From: Alicyclobacillus sp. ALC3
Lineage (GTDB): Bacteria > Bacillota > Bacilli > Alicyclobacillales > Alicyclobacillaceae
Assembly: GCF_028751195.1 (NCBI RefSeq)
Contig: NZ_CP066784.1
Coordinates: 2,418,001-2,482,000 of the forward strand
Reading direction: 5' to 3'
Length of the DNA: 64,000 nucleotides
The stretch's first letter is position 1. Each line of letters opens with the position of its first letter. Under the pieces are notes generated by a model that ran no database searches, was not told the DNA's origin, and saw only the letters and a program-made list of their open reading frames with translations. The position numbers and the translations under genes are program-made. This document shows, piece by piece, positions 43,617 through 52,725 of the stretch.

Positions 43617-44762
43617 ATGAAGAGAAGGTCACTGTGGTGGGCCAGCGGCGGAGTGATTGTCGCTGTCGCGCTCGGAACTGCCTTGGCGATTGTGCACAAA
43701 CCGCCTGCGCCGACGCCGGTATTTAAAACGCCGGTTACAACACAGGTCAATGACCCGGTCGATCCCGGTACCAGCCTCGGAGGCACACCTGCGCCTAACT
43801 TCACTCTTACGGAACAATATGGGAAAAAGTTCTCGCTCTCTCAGTTTCGCGGGAAGGTGGTTGTGCTCGCTTTCGTAGACAGCCAGTGCACGACAATTTG
43901 CCCTCTGACGACGGAGAGCATGATGCACGCCGTGCAACTGCTCGGACCTGAGGCAGCAGCACATGTGCAACTGCTCGGGATCAACGCGAACCCGATTGCG
44001 ATTGCTCCGAAGTACGTCAAGGAGTATTCTGTCGCCCACGGGATGATGAACTCGTGGCACTTTGGCACGGCGTCGCTCCCTCAACTCAAGGCGATCTGGG
44101 CGAAGTATCACATCAGCGACCAGATTGTGAACGGCAATATCGACCACACGCCTGCACTATACATCATCGACGCACAAGGTCGAGAGCAGGAACTGTTTCT
44201 CACCGCCAGTCAGTATGCAGCCTTGTCGCCTGAATCTGACGTGTTGGCAAAGCAAATCGCCCGTTTCCTGCCGAGCGGCGTGAAAGTGAACAAGATTGGG
44301 TCGACAACCTACCAGCCGTCGACTGTCGGGCCAGACACACCTGTGCAACTGCCAAAAGTGACACCTTCGGGAGTGCAGGGGACTGTGACGGTCGGCCCTG
44401 GCAAACCACAACTGACTGCCTTTTTCGCAAGTTGGGTGCCGAATGTGCAACAGGACCTGACAGCGCTGAGTGCATACGCGGCGGCGAAGGGAAGTCCGAG
44501 CGTGGTCGGCATCGACGTGGCGACTACGGAACCATCCAACACCGCGGTGGAAAAGACGCTGCGTGGCGCACCTTCACTGACGTTTCCGGTCGGTATTGAC
44601 CAGACCGGCGAACTCTCCGATGGGTATAACGTGTCGGACCTGATGTGGCTAACACTGACTGACGGCAAGGGACACATCATCTGGAGTCACGACGGTTGGC
44701 TGCCGGTGAACTCTCTGCGTGCCGATGTGACACAGGCGCTGGCGGCGCATCACGTGCAGTGA
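43617..44762 (+). CDS. Sco-type copper chaperone with a second, cysteine-less thioredoxin-like domain
   Basis: A protein of 381 residues: an N-terminal signal anchor (about 6-24), a complete Sco domain (about 45-215) with the copper/thiol motif CTTIC and the conserved histidine in IDHTPALYIIDAQG, and a C-terminal domain (about 240-378) that resembles TlpA-type thioredoxins (LTAFFASWVPNVQQDL where these have ASWCxPC) but lacks both cysteines. Sco proteins bring copper to CuA of cytochrome oxidase; the C-terminal part may be a docking module. Last gene of the ctaG operon. The ATG at 43617 has GGGGGATTTTG upstream. Confidence 0.85.
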   Translation: MKRRSLWWASGGVIVAVALGTALAIVHKPPAPTPVFKTPVTTQVNDPVDPGTSLGGTPAPNFTLTEQYGKKFSLSQFRGKVVVLAFVDSQCTTICPLTTESMMHAVQLLGPEAAAHVQLLGINANPIAIAPKYVKEYSVAHGMMNSWHFGTASLPQLKAIWAKYHISDQIVNGNIDHTPALYIIDAQGREQELFLTASQYAALSPESDVLAKQIARFLPSGVKVNKIGSTTYQPSTVGPDTPVQLPKVTPSGVQGTVTVGPGKPQLTAFFASWVPNVQQDLTALSAYAAAKGSPSVVGIDVATTEPSNTAVEKTLRGAPSLTFPVGIDQTGELSDGYNVSDLMWLTLTDGKGHIIWSHDGWLPVNSLRADVTQALAAHHVQ

Positions 44763-44769
44763 CCGTGCC

Positions 44770-45101
44770 GGGCCGCGGGGGTGCGGGGGTGCGGGGGTGC
44801 GGCTGAGCGATAACGGCACTGGGCAGCCTATTCGGCATTTTTCGCCTCCCGCTTCGGGGAATAAGCTGTTGCCCGTGGTTTATGTGGGCAATTACTGTCT
44901 CTCGGAGGCCTTCACAGGGCCAATAAGCTGCGCGAGGCCAGGCTATGCGCCTTGTGGATCGCTCGATTTTGGTACTTAAGCTGCCCTGTGCCGCTATGTC
45001 CTCCGAAAATGCTATGTCCTGCGAAAATGCCCTCAACCGCTACGTGCTGCCAAATGCCCTCAAATGCCCGGTCCCTGTGCCGTCCACCGTGGTGCCAGCC
45101 A
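44770..45101. repeat. Degenerate intergenic repeat, locus A
   Basis: Three GCGGGGGT units (44775-44801) lead into a region with repeated short motifs: TAACGGCAC...CAGCCTATTCGG (44811-44835), AATAAGCTG twice (44860 and 44922) and TTAAGCTGCCCTGTGCCGC (44976-44994). The same motifs recur at 51240-51560 (locus B) and, partly inverted, at 57690-57870 (locus C). No gene is present. Confidence 0.6.
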
Positions 45102-47384
45102 CTAATCCCGCTCGAACGCGACGATGTGCAAATCCACAAATTCGCCGCGCGTGAGGACGTAGTCAATCGGGTTCGCCTTGATGCGCTGAAAGACGCCTTT
45201 CGGATATAGTGGCTGGCCCGCGACCAACTGCGAGACCTGTAGTTCTTGAGCGGTTTGCACAATGGTTAGACCGAGGTCGTGATTAACGGCTGGCTTCATC
45301 AGAAAATGGGCGTCAAACTGTTCTGAAAGGTGTCTGATTCGTTCGAGATCCCGTTCGTCCTCCGAACTCAACTTCTCATCTGTCATGACGACGAGCACCC
45401 ACAATTCAACGTTTAGCCGATCAGCGATGCGCCAGCCCCTGCGGATCAGTTTCTCCGAGTGCGGGCGGTGGTTGACGCAGACGAGAATGCGCCCGAACTC
45501 CGTGGAATCGGTTGTCCCGTTGCCTCGGCGTGCACCTGCTTCGATCCGAGAACGGTAGTTGCGCTGGTCGACGTCGTCTGCGACTTCTAGTAGGGCCAAC
45601 TCGCGCAGTGCCGATAAATTCGCCGTCTGAAAGAAGTTGTCGAGTGCCTGGCTTACCTTGTCACGGGTGTAAATTCGGCCTTCGACAAGTCGCTGCTGGA
45701 GCGTCTCAGGTGTGACGTCAATCAGCTTGATCTCTCGTGCGAGTTTCATAAACCAGTCCGGGATACGCTCGCGCACCTTTACGCGTGTGATGTGCTCGAC
45801 TTTGTCGTGCAAACTCTCCAGGTGTTGCACGTTAACCGCAGTGACCACGTTGATCCCCTGTTCGAGCAGGTAGAGGATGTCTTGATAGCGCTTTTCATGC
45901 GGACTCCCCGGCACGTTAGAGTGAGCGAGCTCGTCGATTAGCACGATTGAGGGCCTGCGTTTGGCGATGGCCTCAGCGTCCATCTCCTCGTAACTGTGTC
46001 CCTCGTAGTCAACCTGTTTTTTTGGTACGACTTCCAAGTCGCCAATCTGGTCCGCAGTCTCCTGCCGCCCGTGCGTCTCGATGAGGCCAATTACGACGTC
46101 CCAGCCACGCTTGCGCCAATCGTGTGCGTCTTGCAGCATCTTGTACGTCTTGCCGACGCCAGGCGCAGCCCCAACGTAGATCGTCAACCGCCCACGCAGA
46201 CGGTGCGCCGCGCTCGAATCACTGACTCCGAAGTTCGATTGGTCGAGCTGGAAAATGGGTGTAGGCGCATCGCGCCAGCCGACAATTCGTAGGTCGGTGT
46301 AACGAAGGTGGTGTAGCAGGTAGCGCACAGGGGTGTCCTTCCAGAGCGCCCACTTTGGACTGGAGGCCGGTTGGCCGATGACAATCTGCGTAGCGTTCAG
46401 GCGCTCAGCGACTTCGGCAATCACGGTGCCGATGCGTCGGTCGTTGCGAGGCTCTACCACCCATTCAGCTTCGTGCTCTAAAGCTAGTGCTTGCAGTTCC
46501 TGGAGATTCGTATTTTCTTGGTCGGTCAACATATCCTGAGTGGAATTGGTGATGCAAAGCACGTACAAGTCAGCTTTCATGCGAGTGGCCATTCGATAGC
46601 CGCGTCGAACTAACTTCACGGCGCGCGAGTAATACCCGCTCACGCACACCATGATGACTTCTTTGGCACCGACAGGGCCCGGAATCTTCTTGCGCGAGTA
46701 AGACCGCTGCAGCCGCTCGTCTACGTCCTCCGCGACGACGCGCAGTGCAAGTTCGCGTAGTCCGGACAGGTTGGATTTGCGAAAAAAGTTGGCGAGTGCC
46801 TGATTAATCTTGTCCGGCGGGTAAATGCTTCCGTCACGCAGCCGCTGGCGCAGCGTTTCGGGTGTCAGGTCGACTACAGACACCTCATCCGCCCGCTTAA
46901 TCAGTCCCTCAGGTATCAGTTCGCGCACCGGGATCCCGGTGATTTCCTCTGCCTCTTTGTGGATCCCGACGATGTGCTGGACGTTCACAGTGGTCAGCAC
47001 CGAGATTCCCTGGTCGAGCAAGTATTCAACATCCATGTAACGTTTAGGGAACACTGAACCCGGTACATTACTGTGTGCCAACTCGTCGATGAGGACGACG
47101 TCCGGGTGACGTGCCACGATGGCGTCGAGGTCGACCTCCTCAAACGTGCGGTGTTGGTAACGGATCGCCTTTCTCGGCAATACCTCTAGACCGTTCATCT
47201 GCGCGGCGGTCTCCGGACGGTCGTGGATGTCCACGTAGCCAACCACAACGTCGATTCCGCGTTCCTTGAGCGACACGCCTTCGCGCAGCATGGTGTAGGT
47301 CTTGCCGACGCCTGGAGCTGCGCCGATAAAGACTTTCAACTGTCCTGGTTCTGACCCAAATGCTTCGCCGTCTCCAGACGCCAC
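45102..47384 (-). CDS. kdpD: Tandem KdpD N-terminal sensor protein (two KdpD-Usp halves)
   Basis: A protein of 760 residues made of two copies of the cytoplasmic N-terminal half of KdpD. Each has the KdpD ATPase domain with Walker A GAAPGVGKT (21-29 and 405-413) and LIDELAHSNVPGS (98-110 and again in copy 2), then a Usp-like domain (about 240-370 and 635-755). No membrane helices and no kinase domain are present. In KdpD this half senses K+ and binds cyclic di-AMP through the Usp domain. It is divergent to the membrane kinase at 47652, which supplies the missing half. Tandem fusion is unusual. Confidence 0.9.
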   Translation of the reverse strand: MASGDGEAFGSEPGQLKVFIGAAPGVGKTYTMLREGVSLKERGIDVVVGYVDIHDRPETAAQMNGLEVLPRKAIRYQHRTFEEVDLDAIVARHPDVVLIDELAHSNVPGSVFPKRYMDVEYLLDQGISVLTTVNVQHIVGIHKEAEEITGIPVRELIPEGLIKRADEVSVVDLTPETLRQRLRDGSIYPPDKINQALANFFRKSNLSGLRELALRVVAEDVDERLQRSYSRKKIPGPVGAKEVIMVCVSGYYSRAVKLVRRGYRMATRMKADLYVLCITNSTQDMLTDQENTNLQELQALALEHEAEWVVEPRNDRRIGTVIAEVAERLNATQIVIGQPASSPKWALWKDTPVRYLLHHLRYTDLRIVGWRDAPTPIFQLDQSNFGVSDSSAAHRLRGRLTIYVGAAPGVGKTYKMLQDAHDWRKRGWDVVIGLIETHGRQETADQIGDLEVVPKKQVDYEGHSYEEMDAEAIAKRRPSIVLIDELAHSNVPGSPHEKRYQDILYLLEQGINVVTAVNVQHLESLHDKVEHITRVKVRERIPDWFMKLAREIKLIDVTPETLQQRLVEGRIYTRDKVSQALDNFFQTANLSALRELALLEVADDVDQRNYRSRIEAGARRGNGTTDSTEFGRILVCVNHRPHSEKLIRRGWRIADRLNVELWVLVVMTDEKLSSEDERDLERIRHLSEQFDAHFLMKPAVNHDLGLTIVQTAQELQVSQLVAGQPLYPKGVFQRIKANPIDYVLTRGEFVDLHIVAFERD

Positions 47385-47651
47385 CTGTTTCTCACCCTCC
47401 GCCCGATGATGTTCGTAGTTTCACGATACTACCTTAGCCCGAAAACGGGAAGGGTACGCTGTCAGCGCTGTAACAAAGGCTCGTGGACACACCCCGGAAA
47501 TCGGGTAGAGCGCCATGTGATCGTAGCCAGGGTTTTCGTCAATTTGGTGTAAAGAACAACTCCGAGGGCATAAAAAAACTATAAATACTGGGCGGGGCGC
47601 TGAAAACGGATGTATAACTGGAGTAACATTTAAAGGATGGAGACATACGGG

Positions 47652-49310
47652 ATGAGACAAGTTACAGCGTCCGGCCTGAAGTGGCGGGTGTTGACTTCTT
47701 ACGTAATGCCGTGGCCAAACCCTGACAAGTTGAACGACGATACGACTAAGGGAGGTCGCAAAAGGCGGATTTTGCCGTACTTGGCTGTGACACTCATGGT
47801 CACGGCGCTCACGCTGCTATTCTGGAAGATTGGCTACGCGTTTACGCTTGTCAACCTGGCGCTCCTGTATTTGCTACCTGTACTTGTCAGCGCCGCTCGG
47901 TGGGGGCTTGGTCCATCGTTCTATGCCGCCGGCGTGGGTGTGATTGCGTTTGACTTCTTTTTTGTCCCGCCAATTCACGCGTTTACGGTGGCAGACATCC
48001 GCTACGTCTTGTCGTTCGTCGTCTATTTGGCTGTAGCTGCATTCACTGCGAGCCTGGCTGCACAATTGCGCCAGCGGGCAAAGGAAGCTATCCAGCGCGA
48101 AGCCGTCACGTCATCTCTGTTCACACTCAGCACACAAATTGCCGCGGGTCGCGACTTGGATACAGTACTGCGTGAGATTGTCCTGCACGCATGGAACACG
48201 TTCGGGTTGTCGGCTGCTATCATCGTGCCCAATGGGGGTGGCGACTTGCACCCCCAAGTGATGGCGGGATTTGCGCAGGACGCACTACAGTCCGCTTTAG
48301 AACCCCGAGTGCTGCAGTGGGTGTTCAAACATGGTCAGATAGCTGGGTACGGGACAACCTCGCACCGCGACGCGAGGTTTTTATACGTGCCGCTTAAGAC
48401 GGAGTCAAATGTATACGGGGTGATGTGCGTTGGACCGGACCGTCCGCGCGACGGCAGCAGCCACAGTGCGCGCATTCGTGTGGCGCAGGCTCTGGCGGGG
48501 CTTGCATCGGTTTCGATTGCTCGCGCGCGGTTTGAAGAAGAAGCGAAGCTCGCGCATCTCACGGCGGAGTCTGAGCGCCTGAGAACTGCCTTGCTCGACT
48601 CGATCTCGCACGAACTGCGCACGCCGCTCGCGACCATTATTGGGGCGGCCACTGCACTTGACGAAGGCACAGCGGTGCTCACGCCGGATGACCAGCATGA
48701 GCTGTTTCTGACAGTGCGTGAAGGTGCTATGCGGATGAATCGATTGGTCACGAACCTGCTTGGTATGGTGCGCATCGAGAGCGGTATGTTGCGGTTGAAC
48801 AAGCGGTGGTGTGACGTCTCAGATATGGTGGGCGTCGTTCTGTCGCAGGTGCGTGAGGCGCTGCAAAACCGCAAAGTGTCAGTTCACCTCCAAGCTGGCA
48901 TGCCCGCTGTTTCCGTGGACGATGTGTTGATTGAGCAAGTCCTTGTGAATCTGCTCAGCAACGCCATTAAATACTCGCCGGACGGCACCGGGATCGACCT
49001 TGATGTGCTAGAGTACGACGGTGTTTTCACGCTGAGAATTCGGGATCATGGGATCGGAATTGACGCGGAAGAAGCGGAGAAAATTTTCGACAAGTTTTAT
49101 CGAGCCAAGACTTCACAGGGCATTCCTGGCACGGGGCTTGGCCTTGCAATTTGCCGGGGAGTCGTCCAGGCGCACGGGGGCGAGATCTACGCGCGTCCAG
49201 CCGATGGCGGGGGGACGGTTGTGACGATTCGACTCCCGGTTGGTGAACTAGAACAGGACGTTGAGTCATCATTCTGTGAAGCGCGGGGGGCGACTGATGA
49301 TGGGCGCTAG
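47652..49310 (+). CDS. kdpD: KdpD-like membrane histidine kinase (C-terminal half of KdpD)
   Basis: A kinase of 552 residues corresponding to the C-terminal half of KdpD: a DUF4118 membrane domain with four helices (about 42-135), a GAF-like domain (about 150-285), HisKA with LLDSISHELRTPLATII (phospho-accepting H320) and HATPase_c with NLLSNAIKYSP (N box), IRDHGIGID (G1) and GTGLGLAICRGVV (G2). The ATPase/Usp half is encoded separately and divergently. The ATG at 47652 has GGATGGAGA upstream; another ATG lies at 47637. The response regulator start lies within its 3' end. Confidence 0.9.
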   Translation: MRQVTASGLKWRVLTSYVMPWPNPDKLNDDTTKGGRKRRILPYLAVTLMVTALTLLFWKIGYAFTLVNLALLYLLPVLVSAARWGLGPSFYAAGVGVIAFDFFFVPPIHAFTVADIRYVLSFVVYLAVAAFTASLAAQLRQRAKEAIQREAVTSSLFTLSTQIAAGRDLDTVLREIVLHAWNTFGLSAAIIVPNGGGDLHPQVMAGFAQDALQSALEPRVLQWVFKHGQIAGYGTTSHRDARFLYVPLKTESNVYGVMCVGPDRPRDGSSHSARIRVAQALAGLASVSIARARFEEEAKLAHLTAESERLRTALLDSISHELRTPLATIIGAATALDEGTAVLTPDDQHELFLTVREGAMRMNRLVTNLLGMVRIESGMLRLNKRWCDVSDMVGVVLSQVREALQNRKVSVHLQAGMPAVSVDDVLIEQVLVNLLSNAIKYSPDGTGIDLDVLEYDGVFTLRIRDHGIGIDAEEAEKIFDKFYRAKTSQGIPGTGLGLAICRGVVQAHGGEIYARPADGGGTVVTIRLPVGELEQDVESSFCEARGATDDGR

Positions 49311-50013
49311 AATCCTGATTGTGGATGACGAGGTCCAGATTCGCCGATTGCTTCGAGTCACCCTTGCAGCACACGGGTTCTCTACGATAGAGGCGCCTAC
49401 TGGCAAGGATGCGATACTTCAGGCGAGCATGGCTAGGCCGGACTTGATTATCCTCGATCTCGGCTTACCAGACATGGACGGTGCAGAAGTCTTGACCCAA
49501 ATCCGCGCGTGGGCGAGTGTTCCGATTCTGGTGCTTACTGTCCGAGACGACGAGGCGGGCAAGGTTTACGCGCTCGACCACGGCGCTGACGATTACATTA
49601 CAAAGCCGTTTAGCATGAGCGAGTTGATGGCGCGCATCCGGGTGGCCCTGCGCCATGTAGCACGGGAACCCGACGAACCGGTCTTGCACATTGGACCACT
49701 GATGATTGACTTGGCGCGGAGGATTGTGGAAAAGGACGGGGAAGCGCTCAGACTGACGCCGATTGAGTACGACTTGTTGAAGACTCTCGCGAGGAATGCT
49801 GGTCGCGTAATGACTCATCGACAGCTGTTGCATGAGGTGTGGGGAGAGCACAACTACGAGACGGCAGGTCACTACTTGCGAGTGTACGTCGGCCACTTGC
49901 GAAAGAAGCTGGAGGATGACCCTACGAGTCCGCAGCTCATTCTCACAGAGCCGGGTGTTGGCTACAGGCTTGCCGCAGACCGCGACGACACGGACGTCAT
50001 CCCTCCGGGATAG
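49297..50013 (+). CDS. kdpE: KdpE-like OmpR-type response regulator
   Basis: A regulator of 238 residues: receiver domain (ILIVDDEVQIRRLL, LIILDLGLPDMDGAEVL with the phospho-acceptor, YITKPFSM) and an OmpR-type winged helix (LTPIEYDLLKTLARNAGRVMT, NYETAGHYLRVYVGHLRKKLEDDP). This is the usual partner of KdpD; it overlaps the kinase gene by 14 bases. The kdpFABC pump genes expected as its target are not in the window, so the split system may control something else. Confidence 0.9.
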   Translation: MMGARILIVDDEVQIRRLLRVTLAAHGFSTIEAPTGKDAILQASMARPDLIILDLGLPDMDGAEVLTQIRAWASVPILVLTVRDDEAGKVYALDHGADDYITKPFSMSELMARIRVALRHVAREPDEPVLHIGPLMIDLARRIVEKDGEALRLTPIEYDLLKTLARNAGRVMTHRQLLHEVWGEHNYETAGHYLRVYVGHLRKKLEDDPTSPQLILTEPGVGYRLAADRDDTDVIPPG

Positions 50014-50042
50014 TTCGCGTAGTCGCAAAGGGCCCTTCGTGT

Positions 50043-50546
50043 TTAAATTCTCCTCCATTTCTCGAGCTTGACCACGTTCCCTGCGCGGTGAAGCTGTTTC
50101 CCGGATTCCGCTTGCGGCGGGCTGTAGCGAACAACCAGTACGGGAATGCTCGACCGCAGGACTACGTCGCGACTGACGCTTCCGGAAATGACTCGACTGA
50201 TGGCTCGTTTCCCGCGGCTACCGACGATGATGAGGTCGCACTGGCACTCGACGGCCGTTTGGCAGATAACCTTTGCGGGAATGACGCCGATTTTATGCTC
50301 GAAGTGAACCCGATTCATCAATTTTGAAAAGTGGTCTTTGCGAAGCGATGTTTGAATCTGTGCGGCCACTTCTCTTTCGTAGTCCATCCCAAGCAACGGA
50401 GCAGCTCCGAATTTGGTGGGGTATAGCTGAGTTACGTACAAGACGTACAGTTGAGTCTGTGGATTTTCGCGCAGCAGGTCACGAGCTGCCTGCGCAGCCT
50501 GTTCTGACGTCCGCGTGTCGTCCATCGCTAATAAAATCTTCTCCAT
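50043..50546 (-). CDS. Universal stress protein (UspA family)
   Basis: A protein of 167 residues with the Usp fold: KILLAMDDTRTSEQAAQAA at the start and the ATP-binding loop GSRGKRAISRVISGSVSRDVV (G-x2-G-x9-GS), so it belongs to the ATP-binding group. The ATG at 50546 is at the family start; upstream frames are extensions. It lies convergent to the KdpE gene and, with the two Usp domains in the KdpD-like protein, gives a local concentration of Usp folds. Confidence 0.87.
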   Translation of the reverse strand: MEKILLAMDDTRTSEQAAQAARDLLRENPQTQLYVLYVTQLYPTKFGAAPLLGMDYEREVAAQIQTSLRKDHFSKLMNRVHFEHKIGVIPAKVICQTAVECQCDLIIVGSRGKRAISRVISGSVSRDVVLRSSIPVLVVRYSPPQAESGKQLHRAGNVVKLEKWRRI

Positions 50547-50819
50547 ACTCATCCTCAGGCACCTGCTCCTCCCGGCCAAAGTCTTAAGGTATTCCTATTG
50601 TAGTGCGACTGTGCGTAAAAACAGGAGGATGAATTACCCGTGTAAGTATAAAGAAATGGTAAACACACTCATTTGGAGAGACTCTGCGCACGTTGTTGCG
50701 CGCGGTCTAGTGGGTTTCGTTGACGACCTTTTTACACCGGCGCCCCGGACTTCGCACCCCGCTTTTATGTCTACCTGACTAAAATCGAACGTATCCGAGC
50801 CAGACAAGAGGGGATGGAT

Positions 50820-51074
50820 ATGGACAGCCGGTGCTGCTTCTATTTTGGTTGCAGAGGCAATCTAATCGATGAGACAAGTGGGCAACCCAGGTGGTTTTCT
50901 GCTGTGTGGACATATTCGAACGGGGAGCGATCGGTTGTCGCATACTGGTTCGCCGACACTGAGGATGAGGCGTACGGAAAGTGGCAGCAGTCCAAGTGGT
51001 ATAAGCACTGTACGGTGCTGTTTACCCCCTCTCCGGTTCTGCTAGCTTACGAAGAGGTGCAGAAGATGGTCTGA
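50820..51074 (+). CDS. Small protein of unknown function
   Basis: A protein of 84 residues with GAGGGGATG in front of its ATG. It is rich in aromatic residues (RWFSAVWTYSNGERSVVAYWF) and has three cysteines, two adjacent near the start (RCCFYFGC). The layout suggests a small antiparallel beta domain. No family is recognised. It is followed by the repeat locus B. Confidence 0.5.
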   Translation: MDSRCCFYFGCRGNLIDETSGQPRWFSAVWTYSNGERSVVAYWFADTEDEAYGKWQQSKWYKHCTVLFTPSPVLLAYEEVQKMV

Positions 51075-51239
51075 CAAAAGTGGCTTGGATGAACATCGTT
51101 GTAGAATCACAGCCGGTTGCTTGTTGATGTCCGGACAGCGTGTTGGGGTGCGAGCGAAACTATAGGTGTCGAAGCACGCCTTGAGGGTGCGGTTGCACGC
51201 TGATTGTAGTCATATGATGCCGCTGAGCCGGTCAACCGG

Positions 51240-51560
51240 CGAGGCGGCATTTCACTATTGTGGTTCGTGTGAGGTCGGGCATGGGCATGGGCATGGGCTG
51301 ATAACGGCACACAACAGCCTATTGCCTCTTTTTTACGGTCTGAGTTCGATTATAGGCCGTTCGCAGATGCCTATCGGGCTAAATACGCCCTCTTCCGGGG
51401 TACTAGACGTGCTATAGGCTGTCCGTGACCGGCTAATCACTGCCGAATGCCGCCGATTTGGGCTAATAAGCTGTTCTGTGCCGCAAACGAACACGGAAAA
51501 CGCCAGGAGGCGCAGCAACCAGGGGAGGCGCAGCAACCAGGGGAGGTGCGCCTCACCACG
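51240..51560. repeat. Degenerate intergenic repeat, locus B
   Basis: Three GGGCAT units (51278-51298), then ATAACGGCACACAACAGCCT (51301), TATAGGC motifs (51352 and 51411), AATAAGCTGTTCTGTGCCGC (51465-51484), and finally a 2.5-copy 18-bp tandem repeat (unit GGAGGCGCAGCAACCAGG, 51506-51550). The first motifs are shared with loci A and C. No gene is supported in 51075-51572. Confidence 0.6.
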
Positions 51561-51572
51561 GCACTCCGGCCG

Positions 51573-52271
51573 TCAGATGCGGATGTTACTGTGCGAAGGG
51601 TGTAGCGTATAGGAGCGGATCCGGATATCGCCGGCGGCAGGTTGCAGCCACTGTTTTTGCGCGAGGCCGCGAAGCAGTCGTTGCGCATAGTCAGACCCGA
51701 TACCGAGTTGGGCGCAGACGTCTTTCGGCGTGATTGGCCGAAGTGACCGGGTGGCAAGGCGGACGGCTTCGCGCTCGAAAATAGTCAGTTTGCCTAAGGA
51801 CTCGGAACTTGCCAACCAACGGCCGAGTAGTTGCTGAATCGTCTGTTGACACACGCGTGGCCGTTCTTGGAGTTGGTTGTACGTGATCCGGAGAACGTAC
51901 CACCCGTCGATGATGAGGTGATTCTGCCGTTGACAGTGGTCGTCAAACTGCCACGTTGTGATGTTGCGAAAGTGTGGGCCGAAGCCATCGATCTCGATTG
52001 CGATGCGGAAGTTTGACTGTATGTACGCGAAATCCAGGTAGCGATAGCCATCCTTGTAGTCGTGAATCTCGTACTCTGGATGAAGATTGGCGAAATGATG
52101 AAATGTTGGCCACCAAACTGCCTCTAGAAAGAGCCTCTCGGAGTGGCCGTTTCCGTCCTTCAGTCTGCGCAAGCGCTCGCCGGACCGTCGTGCACAGTGC
52201 CACGCCAAAAACGCCTCGTAGGCTTCGTCGAATTCCACATTGCCACCACCCATGCGCGTAATCACGGACAC
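51573..52271 (-). CDS. Predicted endonuclease (DUF559/Vsr-like fold) with C-terminal winged helix
   Basis: A protein of 232 residues. The middle has a PD-(D/E)xK-type core: YRYLDFAYIQSNFRIAIEIDGFGPHF (about 76-101; D80 and E93 as likely metal ligands), then QNHLIIDGWYVLRITYNQL (about 115-133), the order seen in DUF559 and very-short-patch-repair nucleases. Residues 170-225 form a winged-helix with ITPKDVCAQLGIGSDYAQRLL. The combination suggests a site- or structure-selective nuclease. It lies just upstream of the actin/adaptor cassette on the other strand. Confidence 0.7.
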   Translation of the reverse strand: MSVITRMGGGNVEFDEAYEAFLAWHCARRSGERLRRLKDGNGHSERLFLEAVWWPTFHHFANLHPEYEIHDYKDGYRYLDFAYIQSNFRIAIEIDGFGPHFRNITTWQFDDHCQRQNHLIIDGWYVLRITYNQLQERPRVCQQTIQQLLGRWLASSESLGKLTIFEREAVRLATRSLRPITPKDVCAQLGIGSDYAQRLLRGLAQKQWLQPAAGDIRIRSYTLHPSHSNIRI

Positions 52272-52359
52272 CTAGTATGCTAAGGCCGGGATTTAGATAC
52301 GTCGATGACGCTGAGGAGAGTGCTGGCAAGTGTAGAAATAAAACCGGTAGATTCTGTTG

Positions 52360-52487
52360 TGCGTAAAGCTTACAGTTTAAACTTTACAGCTTAAACTTTC
52401 CGATTTAATCAAGTTAACTTTTCCGATTTGAACTTTAAACTTTGAGCTTTAGCCTTTGGACTTTACATTTTTGACTTTACACTTCAA
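52360..52487 (+). repeat. Heptamer array (ACTTTnn), candidate parC-like centromere
   Basis: About 17 units with a 7-bp step and the core ACTTT (variants GCTTT, GATTT, AGCTT, CCTTT). From 52425 the units start exactly every seven bases (52425, 52432, 52439, 52446, 52453, 52460, 52467, 52474, 52481); a first block runs 52367-52408 in its own phase. It lies 240 bases before the ParM-like gene. ParM systems carry arrays of direct repeats at this place that bind the adaptor ParR. A period as short as seven bases is not the usual 10-12 or longer. Confidence 0.65.
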
Positions 52488-52725
52488 GCGGGAAACGACA
52501 CTTCGACGGTGATACGTGGGTATTGAAGCGGAAACTCCTCATATAAACTTCAAATTCCTATAGGTCGTACCCCTCCTCTTGCACTCCGGTTTACCTTGTT
52601 AAAGTTTGAATTGGACGGACGCAAACAGACCCGAATCTACGAATCTCCTATATCGCCCACTGCCGCTAGCAACTCCAGTCAAAGAGTACTCCGCAAGCAG
52701 TCAAGTTTCGGAGAGGAGAGGCCCC
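52488..52725. other. Leader of the actin/adaptor operon
   Basis: Bases between the heptamer array and the ParM start. It may hold the promoter (TATAAA at 52543-52548 is a candidate -10). An open frame from 52606 continues into the actin gene but its first 40 codons look non-coding. Confidence 0.35.
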
